DNA from: Pyropia haitanensis
Lineage: Eukaryota; Rhodophyta; Bangiophyceae; Bangiales; Bangiaceae
Direction: 5' to 3'
Length of the DNA: 64,000 bases
Assembly: GCA_008729055.1 (NCBI GenBank)
Contig: SDUX01000007.1
Span: forward strand, 5,315,009 to 5,379,008
A model generated the notes under the pieces. It ran no database searches. It was not told the DNA's origin and worked only from the letters and a program-made list of their open reading frames with translations. The translations under genes were made by a program, and so were the position numbers. Positions 20,829-32,924 of the stretch are shown here, one piece after another; position 1 is the stretch's first letter, and each line of letters begins with the position of its first letter.

Positions 20829-23676
20829 GACCCCTTGGGGCAACGTCCGACCCTGCGTGGGACAGGTTCCCGGCCCTTCACGGGAAAAATTCCCGGGATA
20901 GGAGGGTGCGTAGCCTGGTAGTGAATGGCCAACAATTTCCCAGACAAAGCTGGTCGGTGGCAGAAGCGAGCGGCAAGCGTACCACGTGGTCCGCGTGGTT
21001 TGGGCTCAAGAAGTGCGCTTTCATAGCGTCTGGTGGCGCCCACCAGACCGCGGGGCTCCGCCGCCGCCACCGCCTCGACCGTCTGTCTAACGTGGGTGGG
21101 TACTGCTGATGTAGCTGGTACTGGTGCCCCTCCCTGCCGCGGGCGCCGAGCGTCGGGTACGCCCGCCGCGCGCTGCGGCGTGGCCGCGACGACAAGGGGC
21201 ACCACCGACCGGCGGGGGCGGCAGCAGCGGCGGTGGCGGCGGCGGCGGCGGGAGTGGCTCGGGTGACGCGGGCGACACGCCGCCACCGCCGCCGCGTCGA
21301 TTGCGGGGGCTTCGGACAAGGACGTCGCGTCTTTCTGCCAAGAGATTGGCATTACCATGCGACACTACGCGGCTGTGTTTGCCTTCCTGGATACTTAGTA
21401 CAGAACAAAATCGACAACCAACTACATCGTTAATTACATTATTTTAAGATGTCGTTAAAGTCATTTAACGACTCGGTAACTCGTTGACAGATTTCTTAAC
21501 GATCGTTATTGATATCCTTACTCACACCCCCGTTAGGGCCACAGTCAGAGGGCCACAGCCTTCATACGTTGTACGATACCTCTTTATATCAACAGAACAT
21601 GGGTCTGATGGTATGACGAGAAGCGCCGTGACGGTGCGTACCAGGGCATACAAAATAAGTCATCAAACAAGGAGATGATCATCACTTGTACAAGGGTTGA
21701 CAATTCGTCAACAATGCCTTCGCCGTGACTGCGCCGCGGTGGCAGCCGCCCATTAGGGCTTTTCGACGCGTACTACGACGAATTTCAGCCGTAAATGGCG
21801 ACCACATGGCTTTTCTTGTTGTCTTAGATGGGCTTGCGGAACAGACTTGGGAAACTGATGAGACTTGCAACGCCTCGCCATTGCCGCGTCTGAGCTTCCG
21901 ACACGGAGCGTACATGGATTGAAAGGGACATCTACTTGAGTCAGTACACGACCTGGGGGGTGTGCGCGTCTTCGTGAGGCCCACGTGGGACCCGTTCGTC
22001 TCAATGATCGGCATTTCTGGTGGAAATTGCCGCACTCAATATGTACTGCGTAGCTGCACATTAGCGCGCAGCATCCCTCACCGAGAGGCACTTTGTCGCA
22101 CTTCATCACCTATTTAGTGAAATATTTGACTGAGGTTTTATAATGTGCCCCCGGACCGCTTTTGCTCGTGGGGCGTTTTGACCAGCGCTTGACAAGACTT
22201 GACAAGCCCAGGCTTGTCGTGGATTTCGATTTTGGCATCTCTGCGCTGATCGTCAGACGAGGTGCCTCGCGACGAGCATTACAGAGCTGGACTCGATGAC
22301 GATGGGCGCCGCGTGCCCCCCCAGCCGCAGAGCCTGGCATCGCATTGCTGGTGGTAACGGCGCCAATAAAATTTCCTACCTTCGTGGTGTACTGGACTCG
22401 ACTCTTGTAGAGTGTGGATGGCGGGGGTGTCACCCAGAGTGCGCCACTTGACGACGTGTGAACGTGGTGCACGCGACATTCCTCCCTACCCACCCACACC
22501 CTCACTACTACCCTCCCGTCCGCTGACACTGACGAGCAGCGCCTGGCGGGCGACGGCGTCACCGTCACTGTCGGTTGGACGCCCGCCGCGGTGGGCCGCG
22601 TATCGTACGAGGCTGGGCGCGGCAGCGGGTGGGCCGCTGGGGGAGAGCGGGTCTTGGGGGGGGGGGGCCTGCGTGCACACCACCATCAGCGTCACGGCGA
22701 CGTGACGTGCCCCGGCCGGCCGTCCGGGGCGGGGCGGCCTGAGGGGGGCCGCCGCCGCCACCGCCTCTGTCGCTTGCCCCTACCGCTGCCGCCGCCGTTG
22801 CCGCTGCCGCTGCCGCTGTTGCTGGTGCTGGTGCTGGTGCTGGTGCCGTCCGCGTCCTGGGGCCGTGCTGGACTTTAGGAGGGGTGCGGAGCTAGGGCGC
22901 GGCTCGGCGAGGGAGGGGATTTTGTGAGCGATTGTCCACTGGTGGGGTGGGTGGGGGTGGGGGTCGGGGTGTGGGGGTGGAGGGGGGACGCGGCTGTGCG
23001 TGAGTGAGTGGGGCGGGGCTACCGCCGCGATCGCCAGTTGTCGTTCGCTGCCACCGGCAGGGTGGGGGGGGGGGGCATGTGCCCACCAGGCCCGTCTTGA
23101 CGGCGACCGCCCCGTGTGCAGAGGAGGTTGGGTGGGGGGGGGAGCCCCGCCGGCCTGCCGCCCCGCCCCGGCCGCCTGCCCCTCTCCCGCCCGCTCTCCC
23201 GTGCTGTACGAACCGCTGCCGACGGGCACGGCGGCCCAGCGCGGCGACCCCGGTGCGTGCACGGGGTGAGAGGAGCACGTGCGGAAGGCTACGCGGGCGG
23301 GCCGGGGAGGGGGGGGGTGCGGTCTCGGAGGCCACCGGCGGCCACCCGCGTGCAATCGCGGGGGGGGGGGGGCGGAACGACGCCGGAGGGCTGTGACCAC
23401 AAAGTGTAGGCGTGACGACGACTCGTCCCCCTACCTCATCTGTGGCAGACGGTGTGACCGTGGGGAGACGAGGGGGGGGGGTTGGGCGGCAGACCGACCT
23501 GACTGCCGTGACCCGCCGCCCACCTGCAGCATCGTGACGGAGTGGGGGGTTTGAGAGGAGGAGGGTAGCGCTCGAGGCGGGCCGCCTGCCGCTGTCGGTG
23601 TCGTCAAGGGTGCTGCCGCCGCGGCGGGGCGGTGCGGGAGAGCCCGCCCCTGGCCGACGGCGTCGGCCGGGGCTTC
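20829..23676. other. Mixed-composition intergenic region, no gene recognised
   Basis: About 21380-22150 is the most AT-rich part of the window (for example near 21430-21510). It is flanked by GC-rich DNA with GGC repeats near 21230. No frame shows a family signature. The AT-rich part may be further transposon remains or foreign DNA, but no end structures were found. The last kilobase contains many G runs and the upstream region of the glycosyltransferase-like gene. Confidence 0.45.
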
Positions 23677-26600
23677 ATGGGGGGCTTGCCCCCCGCGGGT
23701 GTGCTGAGCACACTGCCATTAGGGGGGGCCGGCGGCGGTGGCGGCGGGGGCGGTGGTGGCGGTGTGGGCGGGGGAGGCAGCGGCATCGGCGACATCGGTG
23801 CCGACGCCGCCCTGCCGCGGGACGGGCGGTCGAGGTACCCCGACGCCCCCCGCGGTCGCTCCCTCTCCCACTCCCGCAATGGCACCCGCAGGGGGGGTGA
23901 TTGTGGGGACCGCGGCGGCGGCCGCGGCGGGTTTGGCGGGCGGGTGCGGTTTGGGCGTGTCATTGCGGCCGCTGCGGTGGTGGCGGTGCTCTTTTCTGCG
24001 GGCTCCCTTCTGGTGGTCATCCGCTACGGCCTGCCCGACGTGGTCGGCTACGTGTCGGCCCCCGTTGGCGGGCCATGGTGGCGGGGGGTGGTGGACCCCA
24101 CGCACCGCCTGGCGGCGCTGCTGTTGGGGTCCGCGGGCCACGACGGCGATGGCGGCGCTCCTCCATCAGACTCCCTGTTTGTGGCGCGGGGGGGGGTGAG
24201 GGGAAGGGGGGGGGGGGCGGCGGGAACCGCCGCCCGCGTGCTTGGCGCGTCCATGGAGTCTCCGCCAACGGCCGCGGCCGCGGCCGCCGACGACGACAAC
24301 GACCGGAGCACGGGCGACAGTGGCGCAGAGGCGGCGGAGACGCCGTCGGTGGACATGGCCGAGGCCATCTGGGGCGCCGACGGCCAGGCCACCCTCGCCC
24401 TCCACCGGCGGTACCGAGTGCCGCGGCGGGTGCTGCGGCGGCTCCACGCTGCCGCGGCGGGGCGACTGCTGAGCCTGCTCGACGCCGCGGCGGCAACGGC
24501 GGCGGCACGGGACAACCCGCCCTCGGAGGGGCACGACACGTCGGCCGCGGCCGCGTCGTTGCCATTGGCACATGTGGGTCTGGATGCGGGTGCGGGTGCA
24601 GACGCGGGCGCGGGCGGGGGTGCGGGCGCGGGCGTGGACAGCGAGCGGGGGGGCGACGCGGAGGCGGCGTCTGGAACAGGCGGCGAGTCGGCCGCTGTCC
24701 CGGCGGTGCTGGTGCTGCGGGTGGACGCGTCGACACTGTCGCCTCGGCTGCGCGCGCTGGCCACCGCCCTCGTGTACGCGCGGCATAGCGGGCGGGTGCC
24801 ATTGGTGATGTGGCACGTGACGGCTGCCTTTCCGCACCCGCTGTCGGCGGTTTTCCCTGCCGGCCTCGGCGGCGACGATGTCGTGGCGGTGGACGTGGCG
24901 TCCCGGTCGGGCGTGTACGGCCTGCCGCTGTGGCCCGCTGCGTCGGGGCGGCAGGTGAGCACCAACGCGAGCGTCAATGGCGGGATGCGCCTGTCGGCGC
25001 AGCCGGGGGTGGACACGGCCGACGGCGCGGACGACTGGGCGGAGCTCAACACGGAGGTGGTGGACCAACACGGGGTTGGCGCCGACGCGATTGGCGGCGC
25101 CGCGCCGCCGTTTGCGCCGGGCGTGCGGCCGTCGCGGCGGCTGACACTGACCGCGCTGGCGGTGGAGCCGACGCGCGCGTCGCGGCATCTCATCCTCCGC
25201 TCCAATGACTGGCTCGACTCGGCTTACGCGCCGCACGCAGAGGCAGTAGAAGCTCTCTGGGCGCGCGTCATGGGCCGCGCCGCGGCGGATGGGAACGAGT
25301 CGGAGGCGTCCTCTGCGGCACCAGGGGGTTCGGGCGCGGGGGGTGGCGGCGGTCGCGGTGGCGGCATTCGTGGCCTTTTTCGTCAGCCGTGGAGCGCGGC
25401 GGGCACCTGGCAGGCCCCCCGCGTTGGCCCCGCGTTTGTGGCCGAGTGGACTGCTCTCGTCGAGCCCTTTGTGCACCCGTCCCTGTCTGACGCGGATGTC
25501 TCGCGGCTATTGCATGATAAGCACGACGTGCCGAGCGTCTTTCTCGACGGAATGGCGCCGCTGATGCGGCGGCGATTCCTCTCCCGCCTCCAGGTTGCGA
25601 CGGCCGACCAGGCGACCAAGTTCCGGGCCCGCCTCGCGCGCTTTGACGCGGACGCCGCCAGCGCTTCTGCGGCCAACGCGACGGCGACGGCGGCACTGCG
25701 ACCCACCCCCCCCCCCCCCCCAAGGCCATGTTTGTCCACACCCAGTACGGCCTCGGGAACCGGCTGCGGGCGCTCGGTTCCGCGTTGGCCTTTGCCCGCG
25801 CTGCTGGACGGGTGTTGGTGCTGGTGTGGGCCCCCGACGCGCACCTGCGGTGCACCTTTGACGACCTCTTTGTCAATGACTTGGTGTCCCAGTCGGAGCT
25901 ATCGCTGACGTTTCCCTTTCGGGAGGACGCCACGTACCGGGTGGACGCGCCGTTGCGGCGGATCCGCAAGTACTCGTTCATGAGGCACAACGCGACCCAC
26001 GTGCTAGACCCCAACCGGGTGGCGGTAGCCAACGATATACACTATCACCTGTACGTGTCGACGGCGTATGTGATCCGCTCGCCACTGACACCCGGCATTA
26101 TCACGATGGACTCGCCGTACTGGTCTGTCCTGCGCAGCCTCATCCCCGCGCCTACCGTCCTCCGGCGGGTGGAGAGCGTGCAGGCGCGTGTGGATGCGCG
26201 CTCCTCCCCCGCGGCAGCCGCGTTTGCCTCCTCGGGCACCACCCGCGGGCTGACCACGATGGTGGGCGTCCACATCCGTTCCCGCTCCATCTCGACGGAC
26301 ATTGCGGGCGTGACGGCGGCCGACTACTCGCCCACCGCCGCGGCCATCACTGACTATTGGCGCAGCGTGACGGGGGTGTCGACGTTCCTCAACCGCATGC
26401 GTGCGGCGCCGCCGGGCGTGCGGTTCTTCATCGCCACCGATACACCCGGTGTGTACGAAGCGCTGGTGGGGGCGCTCGACTCATCCCGGGTGGTGCGGCT
26501 GGAGCGGCCGCCCTGCCCCGACCGGACGGCGGCGTGCGTGCAGCTGGCACTGGCGGACCTGCTGGCGCTATCGCGGACGCGGCTGATCCTCGGCAGTCAC

Positions 26601-26699
26601 TGGTCTTCCTTTTCTGAGGCGGCCGGCCGACTGGGGAACAAGCGCCTGCTGCTGGCGGGGCTCCACTTCGGGCGGCCCCAGGCCAGAAGACCCGGGTGA
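23677..26699 (+). CDS. Type II membrane glycosyltransferase-like protein with two related modules (frame broken at C16)
   Basis: Starts at the ATG at 23677. A Gly-rich cytosolic tail leads to one hydrophobic segment (about residues 95-118, VIAAAAVVAVLFSAGSLLVV), a Golgi-type signal anchor. The C-terminal part begins KAMFVHTQYGLGNRLRAL and continues with GVHIRSRS, FFIATDTPGVYEAL and LGSHWSSFSEAAGRLG. This order of a GxGNRLRAL nucleotide-sugar loop, a basic HIR motif and a late SSFSE motif resembles fucosyltransferase-type GT-B enzymes. An earlier stretch at about 24706-24822 (SPRLRALATALVYARHSGR) looks like a degenerate second copy of the GNRLRAL region. The two halves are in different frames, switching in C16 at 25706-25721. 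Joining them there gives about 1007 residues. The exact sugar and acceptor are unknown; O-fucosyltransferase-like is a guess from fold motifs. Confidence 0.7.
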
Positions 26700-27375
26700 T
26701 TTTGTTGGGGGGTTGTCTGGAACCAGGAGGGGATGACGAAGGGGGTAGGGGGGGGTGTCCAGGGTGGGAGAGAGGCAAGGGGGTAGGGGGATGGAAGTAG
26801 GGGCCAAGCGGGAGTGGCGGTTGTGTAGGTAGGGGCCTGCCGAGCTGGACGAACGCGAGCTATGGCAAAAGAATCGCAAACCTTGGATCATACTGTGTGT
26901 TCCGAGGGTGATGCAGCGCTTGTGACTGTTTGGTCGGGCAAGGAGCAATCTATCGTCCATGGCGTCACGAAGTGCCGTGGTGGGCCAGGAAAAAGGAAAC
27001 AGCGGTGGGGGGGAGTCGGCAGGTGGTCGTCGGGGCGTATGCGGAGACATCACCTCATCAGGCGGCATCATGCGGTTTGTGCTGGTCAGACATCTCCTTT
27101 TTGCACATGCGATGAACTGGCAATTTCCACATGCTTGCAACTTGCAACCATTCGTCAATTTTTGAGTACCCCATTTCTCGGATGGAGCCTTCGACGACGC
27201 CCGTCCATCCTGAGTCGTATTCCATCACGCGCACTGTCCTCTATGCCGATCACTCTCCGACGCGGCATCGCTGCTACGGCTGGACGACTGCTGCCCCCCC
27301 GGTTTCCCGCTCCCCGACTCCCCCATCGCTCTGACCGTTCCCCCCTTCCGCTCCCCCCCCCCCCCCGGAACCGCC
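26700..27375. other. Spacer between glycosyltransferase-like gene and TOM7
   Basis: No gene seen. It should hold the 3' end of the upstream gene and the TOM7 promoter. A C14-type run lies just before the TOM7 ATG. Confidence 0.5.
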
Positions 27376-27573
27376 ATGGCGCAGAGTCGCGCCCTCCGCC
27401 GCCTCACCCACGACGCGACGCGCATCTACAATGGCGTCTCGGCGCTAGCGGGCACCCTGTTTTACTATGGCTTCGTGCCCGCGGTGGTGCTCGCCGGCAT
27501 CACCACTATCGAGGGAGGAATTTCCTCGCTGTCCGGCAGCCAGGCGGCGGCGCCCCCTGCGACGGCAGCTTGA
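27376..27573 (+). CDS. TOM7: TOM7, mitochondrial outer-membrane translocase subunit
   Basis: A 65-residue protein, within the 55-75 usual for TOM7, which is a small tail-anchored component that modulates assembly of the TOM import complex in the mitochondrial outer membrane. The diagnostic stretch is FYYGFVPAVVLAGI, matching the family's YGFIPLVIxxG core, inside one hydrophobic segment (about residues 23-45). A basic helix precedes it (RRLTHDATRIYNG) and a short Ala/Pro tail follows. The ATG has a good context (CCGCCATGG). Intronless. Small size keeps some doubt, but the core motif is specific. Confidence 0.78.
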   Translation: MAQSRALRRLTHDATRIYNGVSALAGTLFYYGFVPAVVLAGITTIEGGISSLSGSQAAAPPATAA

Positions 27574-28825
27574 TTCGGCAGAGGGCAGTGATGCCCGGGG
27601 GGGTGGGCCGTTTACGTCGCACCACACACCGGGGCGATCACTCCCTGTGCGGGCGCTTGGCCCCGTCGGTTTAGCGTCCTGGCGTTTTCGTGCCGCCCGC
27701 CGCTGCTACGGCGCCGCCGTTATGGCCGTCCTGCAGGCGCGTTTGTGGCGGTGGCCGCGGCGGCCTGAGGCGGCGGGGGTGGAGCTGGCCAAGGCTGACG
27801 CCGGTGGGTGTCGGTGGGGAGGCCGACGGCACGTTGCGGAGGAGGCGGTCGATGTCTGCAGTCTGTATATGGATGCATGTTTGTGGGCAGGTTCGAGGGG
27901 TGGTGTTGTGGGAAGGGTAGGGGCTGTGCTATCTGCATGGGGGGTGTTGCAGCTGGGCCGTCGGGACCGCCTGCACTCTGCTCGGGGGGACGCCCCCCTG
28001 GCGCCCGAGGCGGCGGCGGTCGACGCGGCGGAGGCACCGCGGAGAGGGAAACAGCAGACTGATCAGGTCGTCGCGATGAAACTGAGCGGTGCGTGAGTAG
28101 GGGGTCCGGCGCGCCGTACGATATGTGTCTGGCAAGGCGACCACGGTCTATCTTGTACGCGTGCGGGTCGTGTTGTATGCGTCTTCCTTGTGTTTGTTTG
28201 AGCGAGAAGCCCCGCCATGTGTCCACGATGCCTTGTGCGCCGATCCCGCCGGATCCATCGCAGGGGAAGGAAGATGCTACGTCCAACAGTCCCAGCGATC
28301 TGTGTCGCGCTGCCGTCGGTGTTCCCTTCAGGTACGTCGCCATCAACGTCAATGGGAAAGCCGACGGGTGCTCCGTTCGGGGGAGCACACGCCTACCAAG
28401 GGTCGTCCAGGTTGGTCAAAAGACATGCTGGCTGAAAAAAGAGAAAAATAATAGAGTGCACACCTCGACCAGCGCTGCCGTAGGCCCCGTGACCGCGTGT
28501 GTCGCCCCCGCCAGGCCGGCGTCGACGCACGTGGCGCGCTCTCTACACACGTCGTACACCCGCTCGCCCGGCACAACCGCACCCGCTCCGCGGCCAGCGC
28601 CGCGACACCTCCCACGACCCCTGGCCAGCGACGGCACCACAAAGACGCCCGGTCCCGCGGTGGCACAGCAAACAAAACCACAGCCGACCCCCCCACCCCG
28701 TCCCCCCCAGCCGCCACCGTCACTGGGAACACTGACCAACACGCAGAGGGCAGGCGACGACCACCCTCGCAGGGGGCCTCACCCCAACCCTCCCCCCCCT
28801 GAAACTACCCCCCCGCACACCCCGT
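27574..28825. other. Convergent spacer between TOM7 and formin
   Basis: The 3' ends of both neighbours face each other here. T/G-rich stretches (28140-28210) and an A-rich patch (28431-28455) could serve 3' end formation. No gene recognised. Confidence 0.5.
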
Positions 28826-28895
28826 CTAGCCCCTGGGTGGTGGTGGCGGCGGCGGCGGCGGCGGTGGGGGTGGCGGCGCCGCCTGGGACACCTTG

Positions 28896-28927
<32 letters not shown>

Positions 28928-28948
28928 CCCACCGCCGCTGACAGACGG

Positions 28949-28981
<33 letters not shown>

Positions 28982-31563
28982 CCCACCGCCACCCGAAGGC
29001 GCGGCGGGCATCATACTCCGCACCGCCGCCGACGCGCCGCCCGACAGGCCCGCGTCGCCATTGCCCATGGCCGGCGGTGGTGGCGGCGGGCCGCCGCCGC
29101 CGCCGCTGCCAGGCGGTGGCGGTGGCGCGCCGCCGCCGCCACCACCACCCGCACCCGCATCGTCGGCGTCGCCGTCGCCGCCATCGTCGGCGGCAGGCAC
29201 GTTCAGCAGGTGCAACCGCGACGGCGCGCGTGGCGTGGTGACCCCGCTGTGCCGGCTGCCAAACCCACCCACCGCCGCCGCGGCCGACTGCGCCGCCTCG
29301 TGCGGGTCGGCACCAGACGCCTGGGCAGCCTTGGCCGCGGTCTTCATCGCCCGCTCGCGCTTCTCATTCAGCCGCGCAGACGCGGCGTCCAGGTCCACGA
29401 GGAACTCGCGGAGCATGCGGAGCACATCCTCCTGGCGGGCGCGTGACACCTTGTTGCGCTCCCCAAAGTGGCCCATCATGGCCTGGTTCTTGTTCATCAT
29501 GAGCGCCCGAAGGGAGACAATCTCCTCACGCACCTTGGTGGCCTCCTCCGCAAAGATCTCCATCTCGGCCTTGAAGACGGCCAGCGTGTCGTCGGCGCCA
29601 ATCACCGAGATCTGCTGCGTCACGTTGGTGACCGACTCGAGGAGCGCCTGCACCTCGTCCGAGATGGCCTCAAGGGACAGCTCCCCAGAGCGGGGCAGCG
29701 TTGGCATGTCGTCGAGAGGCAACAGGCCGTGCTCGTCGCGCTCCAGCATATGCACAAGGTAGTCGAGCAGGGTGCCGCCACGCGCGTCCTTGACCGACGA
29801 CAACATGGCGAGGGCCTCCAGCTTGAAGCCGTGCGCGCCGCCGCGCCCGGTACCCGAGTTGAGAAAGTTGCCAAGCGCGAGGATCGCCTCGAGCACCTTG
29901 GTGGCCTTGGCCGACCCCATCACCTCCACGGGGATCATGGCAAAGGTGTCCATGTTGCGGATAACCTCCACCGCCTCCTCGTTAAACGTCTTGGCCGACA
30001 GCGCACAGAGGACCTTGGCGCGGAGGCCGGAGAGCTCGGCCAGCTCCATCATAAACTGGTCCGTACGGTCCACCTGGTCCTTCATTTCGAGGTTCTTGTT
30101 GAGCAGCTCCTCTTCTTCCGGCGTCGGGCACACGAGCAGCAGCGCCTGCAGGGTGCCCGCGTCCAGATCCTTGTACGTCGGCACCCGCACCACATCCTTC
30201 ACCTCCTCCGAGGCCATCTTGATGTTGGCCATCAGAATGTTGATGTTGTGCTTGCGCTTGTGGGGCAACACCTCGGGCTTGACCTCCTCCTGCTGCAGCT
30301 GGAAGCGTTCCACCACGTCCACCCCAAACAGGTTGTCAATCTCCTCTTCATCCAGCCGCACGTTGGCCTCGTCCAGCGTCGTCCACACCGTGCCGGGGAG
30401 CAGGTTGTTGGGCACCTTGGCCCAATGGAGCGGCTTCTTTTGACGCCCCCGCGCGGTGTTGTCCTTGGCGTCCACCGAGCCGGTCGGCAGCTTGGGCGCC
30501 ATCGGCTGCCCATTTTCGTCCATCGCCATGCCCGGGCCCCCAAAGCCGGGCGCGCCGGGCGCGCCCGGCGCGCCCGACAGCGCCTGCTGGTTCTTGCGCG
30601 CCGCCGCGGCCGCGGCCGCCGCGCCCGCAGCGCCGGGGCCCTTGCCGCCGGGACCCCCACCGCCGGGACCGCCTCCGGGTCCGCCCGACCCCCAGCCGCC
30701 CCCGCCGCCATCCCCAGGCCCATAGCCCGGCCCGCCCCCGCCGCCCGGCCCAAAGCCCGGCCCCCCCCCGCCGCCCGGTCCGTAGCCGCCGGGCCCGCCA
30801 AAGCCCCCGCCGCCGAGCGCTCCCTCCGCGTACGCCTCTGGGATGGTGACGGTCTCCCCATTGAGGGTGCGGGCGCCCTTGCCGCCCTTGGCGTCCACCC
30901 CTACCCACGCGGTGATGATGTTGCCATCCTTGTCCACACCCGCCACGACCTTGCGGCGGCGGCCGCGGCCCAGCGGGCCCACCTGCCGCTGCTTGACCGC
31001 GTACCGGGCGGGGTCAATGTAAAAACCAAACTGGCCCCGCTCAAAGCGCACAAACTCGTGCGCCATCGCTGCGCCACACCAAGAAAAAAGAGAGAAAAGA
31101 GGGCGAGGGGGAAGGCGGTCAAACAGAAGCGTAAAAAAGGCAGAGGAAAAGCAACGGGAGTGCATGATGAGCAGGGTAAGACAAGGCTCGGGCGGCACGT
31201 GGGGACCCCAACCCCTCGCCCCAACCACTGCAGCGTCCCACAAACACAAGCCGGACCAGACAGGACGCACAGCCACCATCGGCACGTACCAGCCCATCAT
31301 GGGCGACGACAACGCAGACGCCGTGCCAAGATCAAGCCGCCCCACCCCAAAACACCGCCTGCACACCCCCGCCCGTAAAGCGCCGCCCATTCGGCCAAGC
31401 CCCGCCCACACCCCGCAAGCCACCGCCACCATCCACCCCCACACCCTCCCCTCCCCCCCAACGTACCTTCCAGCTTCTTCAACACCTCGGGGCCGAGGCG
31501 CTGCTCCAACGTGGCGCGCGCATCGAATTCCTTGTTGGCGCCCTTGGCGCCCCGGCGAGACAT
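28826..31563 (-). CDS. Formin with FH2 domain followed by polyproline tail (2 exons)
   Basis: Formins nucleate and elongate unbranched actin filaments through a dimeric FH2 domain. Exon 1 is 31563-31467 and exon 2 is 31068-28826; 97+2243 bases give 779 residues, and the GTACGT/GGCGCAG junction keeps frame (KKLE|AMAHEF). FH2 spans about residues 240-610: it opens with KKPLHWAKV, contains LALGNFLNSG then HGFKLEALAML, and ends in a Lys/Ala-rich coiled region. Residues about 85-175 are Gly/Pro repeats (GGPGYGPG type). The unusual point is that the proline stretches that would recruit profilin-actin lie after FH2, in the last 110 residues, instead of before it. No GBD/FH3 or PTEN-like domain is seen, so it is not a typical diaphanous or class II plant formin. 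The start uses ATG at 31563 with context GCCACCATG. Confidence 0.92.
31069..31466 (-). other. Intron of the formin gene
   Basis: 398 bases, donor GTACGT, acceptor TTGGTGTGGCGCAG after a T-rich tract, phase 1. The same GTACGT donor appears in both introns of the MAPK-like gene, suggesting a strict 5' splice consensus in this genome. Confidence 0.85.
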
Positions 31564-32867
31564 GGTGGCCACAGCACGGGGGACGCGGCGAACCGCCGCG
31601 CGGTCACGCCGGAGTTCGGCTCAACGGGCTGGGAAGGGGGGGGAGGGGGGGGGGGAGCGGCCGCGATAGGCCGCGGCAATGGGCCGATGGCTGGCCGCCG
31701 GGGAGACGGGCACACCCCACGTCGGCGCGTACACCCACCAAGAGCGCCCGCGCGGGGCGAGGCACCTGTGGGCAGGCCGCAACCCCTCCGCTCCGCCGGC
31801 ACGTTCCGCCCCTCTCTCCTCCCGCTCAGCGACACACGCGTTCGGGCCGCCACCCGCCGCCACAGCAGCAGGCGTCCGCACCGGCGCGCGATAGCGGTGC
31901 CGCCTTTGGATGCCAACCGGCGCACCCGACCGTCGTCGTCGACGGCGCCGGCACCGAGCGACCGCCGCCACCGCCACCGCCGCCACCGCCACCGCCACCG
32001 CCGCCGCGACCACCACCGCCGCCGCCGCCCGCCGCCGCCGCTACCACCACCGCCGTGCTATCGCTGGCCCCCCCCACCACCACCACCACGGCCGAGAGAC
32101 GACACCCCCCCCCCCTGCCGGATGCACACACCACCCCAGGGGCGTGTGCGGCTGATACAGCAAACAGGGACCCCCGCCGCGTGCGCCGCCGCACGCCCCC
32201 CACCCGTGCCGACGCGCCAGCACGCACCGGCCGGCCCCGCGTTGCTGTCGCCGACGCGAACAGTCTGCCCGCCGCGCGACCGCCGCGGCACGCACGGCGC
32301 GGCGGTGGCACGCGCGGCGGCACGCGGCGGCGTGGCGCCCCCCCCCCGCGCAGCGGCCACCACAGCAGCGGGGCCGGCGGGTGCCTCCCTCGCCGCTGCC
32401 GCGCTCGGCGGCCTTGACAGCTGCCAAAAACCCCGCCGCCCCCCCCTCCCCCCTTCTGCCGGGCCCGTGGCGCATCACCTGCACCACTCAACCCACCCAG
32501 TCTCCTCCAGACTCATGCGCCCGCAGGGGCTGTCTCCTCATTGGCTGTTGGCTTGAGCGCCTTAATCGGGTTCCTGCAGCCGTCCGTTTGAACGGGCAAC
32601 CCCCCGATGTCATCGTCTGCTGCCGTGGGGCGGGGCAGGGACGAGGATGACCTAAACCTCGGGCGGACCGTAAGCAAGAGCTCCGCCTCACCATGGAAGG
32701 CGATTCGGTGCGAATCACGGAGACATTTGGACACTTCCGATCAACTTTCTTGGTCGACTGTTGGGAAAGCAACTGCAAAATATTTCTCTGTCACAAAATT
32801 TCGAAAGTTGCGATGCTGTGGTACGAAGTAGACCAGTAGAGCCGGACTCTTGGCTACCAGCTGCAGT
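31564..32867. other. Upstream region of the formin gene
   Basis: GC-rich with CCG/CCA microsatellite at about 31960-32060. No gene recognised. GC falls sharply from about 32650 towards the inverted-repeat element. Confidence 0.5.
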
Positions 32868-32885
32868 CTAGTGTCTATTCTACTG

Positions 32886-32924
32886 ACAGCATCATTTGAT
32901 GCTAAAAGGATCAAATGATGCTGT
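32886..32924. repeat. 15-bp inverted repeat near the left end of the element
   Basis: ACAGCATCATTTGAT at 32886-32900 and its exact reverse complement at 32910-32924, nine-base loop. Confidence 0.9.
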
